Assembly (NCBI GenBank): GCA_029891385.1
Contig: CM057235.1
Location: 22,127,120-22,191,119, forward strand
Length of the DNA stretch: 64,000 bases
Reading direction: 5' to 3'
DNA from: Erythroxylum novogranatense
Taxonomy: Eukaryota > Streptophyta > Magnoliopsida > Malpighiales > Erythroxylaceae
Under the pieces are notes generated by a model. It searched no databases. It was given only the letters and a program-made list of their open reading frames with translations, and had not been told where the DNA came from. Below are positions 55,735-64,000 of this stretch, piece by piece. A program made the translations under genes and the position numbers. Within the stretch, counting starts at the first letter, position 1. Every line of letters begins with the position of its first letter.

Positions 55735-56311
55735 ATTCTCCCCTCCTAATAAAAATTTCGTCCTCGAAATTCTTACCTGCTTGGTTGAATAGGCGAGGAT
55801 ACTGTCTCCTCATATGCTCCTTGGTTTCCCAAGTTGCTTCCTCAGTTGAGTGGTTCCTCCATAGGACTTTTCCAAATGGAATAACCCTGTTCCTCAACTG
55901 CTTGACCCGTGACCCTATAATCTGAATCGGCTCCTCAACATAGCTCAAGTTGCTAGCTACCACAATCTCCTGAGCCGGTATCACATGTGTCAGATCCGAC
56001 CGATATCTCCGGAGCATACTCACATGGAAAACATTATGTAGCTGAGACATCTCACTCGGTAAGGCCAACTTATATGCCAAAGGTCCTATCCTTTCGATAA
56101 TCTCATACGGACCAATGTACCTAGGGCTTAACTTGCCCTTTTTCCCGAATCTCAGCACTCCTCTCCACGGTGACACTCGGAGGAAGACTTTGTCTCCTAC
56201 ACTATACTCCATCTCCCTCCGATGCTGATCCATATAGATCTTTTGTCTATCCTGAGCTGCCTTAATGCGACTCCGAATCATTTTTACCTTATCCACTGTG
56301 TCCTGAATCAA
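55730..56311 (-). pseudogene. Tekay integrase C-terminus and chromodomain
   Basis: This part follows the stop at 56312. It holds IKAAQDRQKIYMDQHRR, FLRVSPWRGVLRFGKKGKL, the GPFEI/GPYEI-type motif LSPRYIGPYEIIERIGP (the GPY/F module of gypsy integrases), LHNVFHVSMLRRY, then a chromodomain of about 50 residues (EEPIQIIG, PFGKVLWRNHSTEEATWE, MRRQYPRLF). Chromodomains direct integration to chromatin carrying certain histone marks. The frame ends in a TAA at 55730-55732 that lies inside the LTR start (TGTAAC), after NFEDEIF. The PPT is therefore coding. Confidence 0.9.
55735..55748 (-). other. Polypurine tract of the Tekay element
   Basis: The minus strand reads AGGAGGGGAGAAT directly before TGTAACATCCC (LTR start at 55734). 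It encodes the last residues of pol (RRGEL). Confidence 0.8.
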
Positions 56312-57283
56312 CTATGGGCCCTCAATCATCCTCACACCCTCTTCATCCCAATATAGAGGCGATCGACACTGTCTCCCATATAAAGCCTCATATGGTGCCA
56401 TCCCGATGCTAGTATGATAATGATTATTATAAGCAAACTCAATCAGGGCCAAGTACTGATCCCATGCTCCTCTAAACTCCATTACACACGCTCGAAGCAT
56501 ATCCTCAATAGTCATAATCGTCCTCTCACTCTGCCCATCTGTCTGAGGATGAAATGCTGTACTGAAATTCAACTTGGTACCCATAGCAGACAGTAAACTC
56601 TTCCAGAACCTTGAAGTAAATCTGGGATCCCGATCCGACACTATGGATAATGGAACCCCATGCAGTCTCACTATCTCAGTCACATACTTCTGGGTCAACT
56701 GATCAAGAGAATTGTTCTCCCTCACTGACAAGAAATGGGCCGATTTAGTTAACCGGTCCACAATGACCCAGATAGCATTATGCTGCCTCGACGTCCTAGG
56801 CAACCCCATAATGAAATCCATAGTAATTCGTTCCCATTTCCACTCAGGAATGGGCAACGAATGAAGCTTTCCCACTGGAGCCTGGTGCTCAGCCTTAACC
56901 TGCTGGCACGTCATACACCTGGAGACATATTCTGCCACCTGCTTCTTCATGCCAGGACACCAGAAATGTTGCTTTAAAGTGTTATACATCTTGGTAGTAC
57001 CAGGATGCATAGCATAGGCAGCCCTATGCGTTTCCTGCAGAATCTCTCGCCTCAAATCATCTACATCTGGCACACACAATCTCTGCCTTAACCATAATGT
57101 CCCATCTCTCAACTCAAATTCAGAATTCAAATCAGACTTCACTTTCTCAATTAATTTCACCATAGCAGGATCCTTGTCCTGAACTCTCCTAATCCTGTCA
57201 TGTAGCATCGGTCTGAGCTTTAGAGTGGCTATCAAAGCTCAATCCTGCTCCAGATTCATCTGCACATTTAAAGCTCTCAACTA
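56312..57283 (-). pseudogene. Tekay integrase zinc and catalytic domains
   Basis: The frame has the HHCC zinc finger (ETHRAAYAMHPG, then CMTCQQVK), and the DDE core with Asp in ITMDFIMGLP, Asp in IVSDRDPRF and Glu in DGQSERTIMTIEDML. It ends with EFAYNNHYHTSIGMAPYEALYGR. All three catalytic residues are intact. In-frame stops are TAG 57281-57283 and TGA 57239-57241 just upstream of the zinc finger, and TAG 56312-56314 after MIEGP. The enzyme would insert cDNA into chromatin if whole. Confidence 0.9.
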
Positions 57284-57844
57284 AATCAAATTAGTTAATC
57301 TAAATACCTGAAGCTGAGCTGCACTGATGTGAGACTTTCTGCTCAATGAATCTGCCACCACATTAGCCTTCCTCGGGTGGTACTCAATCGTACAATCATA
57401 ATCCTTCAGCAGCTCTATCCATCTCCTCTACCTCAAATTCAACTCTCTCTGACTCAGCAAATACCTCAAACTCTTATGATCAGTGTAAATCTGAAATGTC
57501 TCACCATATAAGTAATGTCTCCAAATCTTGAGGGCAAAAACAACTGTAGCTAACTCCAAATCATGCACAGGATAATTTATCTCATGAGACCTCAACTGTC
57601 TCGAGGCATAAGCGATCACTCTACCATGCTGCATCAAAACACACCCTAATCCCTGATGGGAAGCATCACTATAGACCTCAAAACCTCCATTCCCCGATGG
57701 AATAGCTAACACCGGTGCAGTGATCAACCGATGTTTCAGCCCCTTAAAGCTCTTCTGGCACTCCTCAGTCCATCTGAATGGTACATTCTTCCTCAGAAGT
57801 TTTGTCAAAGGGGCTAAGATCAATGAAAACTCCTCGACAAACCT
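57284..57844 (-). pseudogene. Tekay RNase H domain
   Basis: After the TGA at 57845 the frame carries the RT-RNase H connection ([27 protein letters not shown]) and RNase [17 protein letters not shown] (catalytic Asp), [21 protein letters not shown] (catalytic Glu), [12 protein letters not shown] (Asp). A TAG at 57428-57430 falls after LNLR, where the family has Gln before RRW; the domain then continues with ELLKDYDCTIEYHPRKANVVADSLSR. Catalytic residues are intact. Confidence 0.9.
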
Positions 57845-58789
57845 TCAGTAATAACCAGCCAATCCTAGGAAACTCCGAATCTTAGGCACATTCCTAGGAG
57901 CTTCCCACTTCATCACTGCCTCAATCTTACTAGGATCGACCTGAATACCCTCTCCAGTCACTATGTCGCCCAGAAACACCACATCATCTAGCCAAAATTC
58001 ACACTTACTGAATTTGACATATAACTGCTTCTCCCTCATAAGCTGCAAAACAGTCCTCAAATGCTCAGCATGCTCCTGTTTACTCCTCGAGTACACCAAT
58101 ATGTCATCAATGAACACAATGACAAACTGATCTAGGTAGGGCTAAAAGACCTTATTCATCAAGGCCATAAAAGCTACCGGGGCATTAGTCAACCCAAACG
58201 GAATCACCAGAAACTCGAAATGCCCATACCTGCTCCTGAAGGCACTCTTAGGCACATCAGCCTCTGCTATCTTCAGCTGATAATACCCAGACCTTAGATC
58301 TAACTTAGTGAATACCTGAGCTCCCTGCAACTGATCAAATAAGTCATCGATCCTAGGCAGTGGATACTTATTCTTCACTTTCTCCTTATTCAACTGCCTG
58401 TAATCGATGCACAATCTCAGAGTCCCATCCTTCTTCTTCACAAACAGTACTGGAGCTCCCCAAGGTGAAACACTGGGCCTGATAAAACCCTTCTCCAGTA
58501 ACTCCTGCAACTGGGCCTTCATCTCCCTCAGTTCCACAGGCGCCATCCTATATGGGGGTATAGATATAGGAGCAGTACCTAGAACGAGGTCAATAGTGAA
58601 CTCTGTTTCCCGATCCGGTGGTAAACCCGGTAACTCATCAGGAAACACATATGGAAATTCCCTAACTACGAAAATATCCTGCAACCTCTGCTCAACTCTC
58701 GTATCAATAACATGGGCCAGATAGGCCTCACAGCCTCCCTGCATCAATCTCAGGGCACTCAAGAAAGAGATCATCCGGGCTGGCACTGC
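57845..58789 (-). pseudogene. Tekay reverse transcriptase domain
   Basis: The frame shows [86 protein letters not shown] and [20 protein letters not shown]. The catalytic loop is [12 protein letters not shown] (about 58110), then [15 protein letters not shown]. This is a full gypsy RT with its two loop aspartates. In-frame stops are TAG 58142-58144 (between KVF and PYLDQF) and TGA 57845-57847 (after GLAGYY). The stop at 58790-58792 separates it from protease. Confidence 0.9.
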
Positions 58790-59272
58790 CTAACTAACTC
58801 CTCTGAACACGGCTCTAGGCTGACCAGGAGACTCTAAGACAACCTCCTTGGTATAGCAGTCCATGATGGCCCTATGGGCAGTAAGCCAGTCCATCCTTAG
58901 AATCACATCGATCTCTCTTAATGGTAACACTATAAGGTCTGCCTTCAACACTGCTTGATCGATCTGGATTGAGCACCCCTTACAGACCTCTCCCAATATA
59001 GTAGTACTACCTAGAGGTGTACTCATCTCTAGCCTATATTGTAACATCTCCCTATCGCCATGCAATCTACATGCCAAATGCGGTGCAACAAAAGAACGTG
59101 TGGATCCTGGATCTAACAGTGCAAATGCCTCGATATCAGAGATAAGAAGCATACCAGTTACCACATCTGGAGAATCCTGGGCCTCCTGCCTATTCATGGC
59201 GTAGACCCTGGCCTGGGACTGTGGTCGGCTGCTCCGACCCTCAGTCCTCACAAAAGATCCCTCAGCTCTGCC
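58790..59272 (-). pseudogene. Tekay aspartic protease domain
   Basis: The domain contains SQARVYAMNRQEAQDSPDVV, then FALLDPGSTRSFVAPHLA with the DPG active-site triplet usual for this lineage (in place of DTG), and IDVILRMDWLTAHRAIMDCY. The frame is open from after the TGA at 59273-59275 to the TAG at 58790-58792. It would cleave the Gag-Pol polyprotein. Confidence 0.85.
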
Positions 59273-60175
59273 TCAGCCTCTGCCTCTGCCCCTCTGCCTA
59301 GATCCACCACCTCTACTTTGCTGCACTGTAATGTTGCTACCTGATCTTACACTAACCACAGACTGAGCTCCCACCTTAGCAGGGCAATCCTTGATCTGAT
59401 GATCCATGGAGCCGCATTTAAGGTAGGCTCCAGTCAAATGCCAACACTCCCCACTATACCTCTTGTCGCAATGCTCACAAACTGGGGGAATCTGCCTTGT
59501 ACCTCTACCACTACCACTGCTAACCTGAGCAAACCTCCCTCTCTGCCTAAAACCAGACTGTCTGGATCCACTTGACGACCTGAAAGTCCTGTTCTGGCGC
59601 TTGCTAAACCCTCTGCCAGAACTGCCCTGACTGTCACTCGGTCTCTTCCCCCTGGACCCCTGACCCATCTCTGCCTGTCTCTATCGCATAAGCTGCTCAA
59701 CTCGCACAGCAGCAGCTCTCAGCTCTACAAAAGTACCCATATCAGATCGGGCCAACCTGGTGCGGATCTCAAGATTGAGGCCATTCTCGAACCTCCGACA
59801 CCTATCAGCCTCCGTGGAAATCAAAGCAGTAACATAACCCATGAGCTCGTTAAATCTCACCTCATACTCAGCCACTATCATCCTACCCTGTTTCGGCTCT
59901 AGGAACTCCTGCATCTTCATCTCAAGATACACCTTGGGCATGTAATTATCTCTAAATGCCCTCAGAAAATCCTTCCATGTCAAATGGCAAGGTCTGGTGG
60001 TACTGCCCGGGACAGTCTTCTACCACTGATAAGTTGGGCCCTACAGATGAGAGACTGCATAATCGAACCGCTCATCTGAGTCACAATCCATCTAGTCGAA
60101 GACTCTCTCAATCCTCTCCAGCCATCCCTTAGCCTCGGCGAGTGCATGCCGCCATATAAATCCTGACCCCACAAC
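59273..60175 (-). pseudogene. Tekay gag with four TAG stops and altered zinc knuckle
   Basis: In one frame: KGWLERIERVFD, TAG (60092-60094), MDCDSDERFDYAVSHL, TAG (60041-60043), GPTYQW, TAG (60020-60022), then WKDFLRAFRDNYMP, GRMIVAEYEVRFNELMGYV, CRRFENGLNLEIRTRL. After TAG 59681-59683 the frame has a basic Ser/Gly/Arg region (GKRPSDSQGSSGR) and a zinc region CEHCDKRYSGECWHLTG..AYLKCGSMDHQIKDC. The first Cys of the CCHC knuckle (family ACFKCG) is Tyr here. N-terminal to 60175 the frame is lost, possibly by a frameshift. Confidence 0.85.
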
Positions 60176-60407
60176 GCGATCTATCATACCTCCTCTCCCG
60201 TCTCACGGGAACTCTAGGAGGTAGCTCCTCTGAACGGGGCACCGAGGACTCCCTACTAGCCCCGACTGATCCTTGGTCAGCTGGTTGATCAATCTGATCA
60301 CCTGAAATGAATGACCTATAACAAAATAATAATCCCGATTAGTTTCTGCATTTCTCATAATAATTCAAGCCTAAATATTTGACTAGTCCCAACAGATGCC
60401 AAACCAT
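60176..60407 (-). other. 5' leader and gag N-terminal remnant of the Tekay element
   Basis: On the minus strand a segment rich in Asp/Gln/Ser (GDQIDQPADQGS) and then Arg (PVRRERRYDRSR) precedes the gag core, as in the family. It is in a different frame from the core. The rest up to the PBS is non-coding. Confidence 0.5.
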
Positions 60408-60419
60408 GCTCTGATACCA
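60408..60419 (-). other. Primer binding site of the Tekay element
   Basis: The minus strand reads TGGTATCAGAGC, the exact common plant initiator tRNA-Met PBS. It lies six bases after the LTR boundary at 60426. Confidence 0.9.
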
Positions 60420-60425
60420 CCTACA

Positions 60426-63400
60426 TGTAGCACCCCCTTACCATAGGGTATGCATCGGGACGCCCGTAGGTTATTCCGATACATATCCTACGATAAGGGT
60501 GAACTACGAACAATCACTACTGTACCTCACATGGCATCAAATCATAAAGCATCAATACTAAAAATCACTAATTTTTGAAACCATAAATTTTTCTCATTTC
60601 ATATCATCAAAATAGTAATTTACACATCATGCATTTTTTCACCGTATGCATACAATACTCCAAAAGAAATTTAGTACAAAAAGCCTAACTAGGTCATCCC
60701 CAAAAGATCCCAACTGACCGACCTGTGTGCCATGACTTCTCTTGCCAACACTATCTACACGGCAGGAAAAGTCTCTCTCTAGAGCTAGGAGTCTACTCTC
60801 TCGGTCCTGAAAAATAATTTACAATTTTGGGTGAGTTTGCGAACTCAGTGAGGAACCATCATCGATGGTTCACCCAATTCATACATTGGCCAGTGTAACA
60901 CAATTATAACATAATAGCTCATTCAGAAATATCACAGAATCATTTATATGATACCAAGGCGATTTGCCTTTCACACAATCAAAACATTCAATCCAATGCA
61001 CATAAAATGCGTATGTGACCCATTTTTCTAATTTATTACGTTGTTGTGACCGCGAGGCTAAACTGTCCCGATAAAGGCGCATTATTCGTTGAGCCTGAGG
61101 CTCTGAATCATTGTGGGCTCGAGACCCAATTACGTTGAGCTTTAAGCTCTCAGTGGCTGCTCCGGTCACAACTGCCAAATACTGATCATGCATTATGCAT
61201 GGAATGCACATGGCAATACAAAGCAAAGCTCACATCATATTCGGTTCCAAGTTTACCACATTCACACACAAAGTCACAATTTATCACATTACAAATCACA
61301 TATAATACTTCTATGTCAAAAACTCCCAATACATCGGACACCTTCGGACCGGAACTAGGCACAAACAATGCAAAGCCCACCATTATTCTCCACATTGTCA
61401 TAAGTGCAAAATATAAACAATTAAAAATCGAGAAACCATCTAGGTTACTCACCAAATAAATTCCGAGCTAATGCCGGGAAGTCTCACCAACGTCCGTGGG
61501 GTGACGTTCCAACTGTGCCTCTATAACAGTCACAATAATCACACATTACCAATTGCACAATCAAAAATATTAAATAATGCACATGTAGCAATTTAGATAT
61601 GTACAATGCATGTTCGTGACATTCTCGGCACCATTACAAAATTTCCCATCACAACAATTTCCTTTAAACATTTGAAACTCATTAACACTAAAATCACTCA
61701 ATTCGGACCTTCATAGGTCCAATTTTTAATAAAACATGGATCGGAAAAATCATTACCCGATCCCCTCACTTTGACCTAACCAATTCCTGTCAATTTTTGC
61801 TCTAAAAATTCCCAATTTCACAAATAAATGAAATTAAATATTTCAAGAATCCGATGCCTCGAGAATCAGGTCAATCAGACGTCAGACGAAAAAGTTATTC
61901 CCAAAACATGTTCAGATCAATACACTACACATAACTTCACTCTAGAAATTGAACATTATAAGGGCTAATTTGAAAACCAACCTCTTAATAACAATTGTAG
62001 ATCTATGTCTCTAGTTTACCTAGGAAAAAGAATAAGATTGATTGGAGCTCTCTAGCACAAGATGTCCCCAAAATACTAAAGCATGTTCAGACTATTCCAA
62101 CCGATCCGCTCACTTAGATCTGACCATCTTTTTTTAGTCTGACCTCAAAAATCCTAAGTGTGGTATGGAAAGATAGAAAAATATCTTAGAAATCCAATGT
62201 TTCGAAAATCAGGTCGATCGAAGGTCGAATGAAAAAGTTATACACAAAATATTGGACAGAGGTCATTGGGCGCGCCAGGCACCTCGCTCTCTAGGTGAGC
62301 GGTGCGACCGCTCGGCCTAGCGAGAGAGCGGCTCGCACGCCCGTATGGGCGAGCGATGCTACAATTTTTTTTTCAAAACTTTTTTCCAAAACCACCTCTT
62401 CTTTCACCAGATCGATTTTTTCACACAAATGTCCAAACAATACAAATTTAGTCTCGTTGGAAAGATCTCGGAAAATCCTACAAGTTTCATGAAGAACTTG
62501 AAATTCGATAACACCTCTAAGGGTGTCAAAAATTCACTCAAATACACTGCCTAGTCACACATTTACTACCACAATGCGACACTATTACAAAAATTCATAA
62601 CTTTTCATCCCCTTAACCAAAAATTCCAAATTTTATATCAATGAAAAGAGCAAAAAAAATGCTACATGTTTCAGTATAACTTAGAAGCCAATTCCATCTC
62701 TAATCAAATCAAATTCGCAAATAAAGGTTCAACCTACCCAAATTATTCTTAATAGAAACCCAGTCTTTCAAAATTCATAACTCCAAATCCCCTTAGCAAA
62801 AATTTCCATACCATATATGGATAAAAAGCTTAGACAATAAACTACAATTCTCAGGAAGGACTTCACAATAAATTCCAATTCAAACTAGGTTGAATTCCCT
62901 CATGAAGGTGGTTGTCCTGTTAAACCTTATGAAATCAGCATGTAACCTCAACTACAACAAAACTTTCCAAATTTATATCTTACAATCCTCACATCCAAAA
63001 TTTGCATAAAATATCTCATTAGAAAGCTATAACAATCCTATACAACTTTACAGAATGTCATTTGAGCCAATTTCACCCTTAACAGTCCCAAATAAATATC
63101 AGAACTCAAAAAATACAAAACCTAGGTCCTTGGAGCAATTTCTCACCAAAACACATTTTGGACTGAATTACCACCTGAGCATTATCAGACCATAACTTGT
63201 AATCTAAACATCGAAAAATATCATACTCAGTGGCATTAAAAAGCTAACACATAAATCTTCAACTTTCAGTAATACCAATTTCACAAAATCGGTCTCCTTT
63301 ATCCTAGCAAAATTCTCAAAGTTTTAGGTCATCAAAATGGGACCAAGATCCTGATACTGTTCATCCAGCAAACACATCTAAACTTCCGAGCCAAATTCAA

Positions 63401-64000
63401 AGCTCTTCAAGCCACAATTGGGCAGAACTTCCTTCATAGAAATTCTAGCCCTACTTCTCAAGTTTAATTTAAAGCAAACCTCAACTCAATAGCATAACCA
63501 CATTAAAAGTTATAAACAAATACCTGAAACATATACAAGTTCCATTTTCCAGATTTCATACTAAATTCTACTCCTTTCATGTAAACATCAATACCCCATC
63601 AATAAACATCCCATTTAGCCAAGAGATCAGCCACCAATTCATCAAGACAAATACTTGAGTAATAAAGCACAATTTGGCAGCACACAACATACACAATTTT
63701 CTTACTTCATTTCCACTCATCTAACATTATAAACTTCATTGATAGCATTAAAGTCACATTCTTTCATTTCCATGCCATTTTCCCTCACACAAGCATACAC
63801 CTATACCCATACAATTAATACACAAGATTCATGAAATTTATGCACCAATAAGCAAAATAAATTCTTCTACGTACTAAGGAAAGAACACAAAATAAGTTCT
63901 TACCTAAACAAGCTTCGAGCTCTTCAATTCACCAACACTTCAAGCTCCTCTACCTCTCACCAACACCCACGGCTATCACCCTAACACACATAATTCATCA
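60426..64000 (-). repeat. 5' LTR of the Tekay element, cut by the window end
   Basis: It begins, in plus coordinates, TGTAGCACCCCCTTACC and aligns with 51468-54991. Identity by eye is mostly above 95%. One difference is a ~36-bp segment present here (about 60549-60585) and absent from the 3' LTR near 51588. It lacks only about 0.7 kb, which lies outside the window. Confidence 0.9.

Larger units (their letters stand above)
51468..64000 (-). mobile_element. Tekay-type chromovirus, full coding region, decayed
   Basis: The 3' LTR (51468-55734), PPT, gag-pol (55730-60175), leader, PBS (60408-60419) and 5' LTR (60426 to beyond 64000) lie in order on the minus strand. Order RT-RNase H-integrase-chromodomain identifies a Ty3/gypsy chromovirus; the DPGST protease, the long LTRs and the chromodomain sequence suggest the Tekay (Del) lineage. 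Twelve in-frame stops break gag-pol. The likely target duplication CTTAT precedes 51468; the other end is outside the window. The LARD at 16893-28623 is its non-autonomous relative. Confidence 0.9.

Overview
The window is plant nuclear DNA made almost entirely of nested and decayed transposable elements. The evidence is Ty1/copia and Ty3/gypsy elements of plant lineages (SIRE-like copia, Tekay-like chromovirus, Tat-like gypsy), hAT transposases with short GT-AG introns, a plant-type LINE tail, and AT-rich sequence between elements. It is very probably from a flowering plant; I cannot name the species. I found no intact host gene, no tRNA or rRNA, and no CRISPR.

Layout. 1-550 is the end of a gypsy LTR that interrupts a SIRE-like copia element on the minus strand (551-5741, with its 5' LTR at 4772-5741). 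5742-7698 is a relic gypsy LTR on the plus strand. 7704-12203 is a gutted copia element on the minus strand ('copia-B'), with a non-coding insert and CpG-rich palindromes inside it. 12204-13528 is a second relic gypsy LTR. 13529-29967 is a second copia-B copy on the plus strand. Its 3' LTR is split by a complete 11.7-kb gypsy-type element (16893-28623) with 4.16-kb LTRs and a 3.4-kb non-coding interior, which fits the LARD class (large retrotransposon derivative). 30018-32334 is a broken hAT transposase. 32335-39456 is AT-rich and holds a foldback hairpin, a split second hAT, a LINE remnant and a ~100-bp tandem array.

39457-47530 is a complete but internally deleted Tat-like gypsy element (420-bp LTRs, target duplication CTAAG). 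It keeps gag, protease and the integrase tail, has lost RT, RNase H and most of integrase, carries ~25 copies of a ~56-bp minisatellite, and has an antisense gene with its own TATA-like box and poly(A) signal. 47531-51467 is degenerate DNA with a copia LTR relic. 51468-64000 is a Tekay-type chromovirus on the minus strand: complete 3' LTR, whole gag-pol with chromodomain, and most of the 5' LTR, which runs off the window.

How the parts relate. The Tekay element and the LARD share LTR blocks, primer-binding-site layout, and the last pol codons next to the polypurine tract, so the Tekay family is the likely source of enzymes for the LARD. The Tekay gag-pol frame has twelve in-frame stops (nine TAG, three TGA) and no clear frameshift over ~4.4 kb, a pattern consistent with decay by deamination of methylated cytosines. 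None of the coding regions seen here is intact enough to be called functional, apart from possible trans use of LTR signals.
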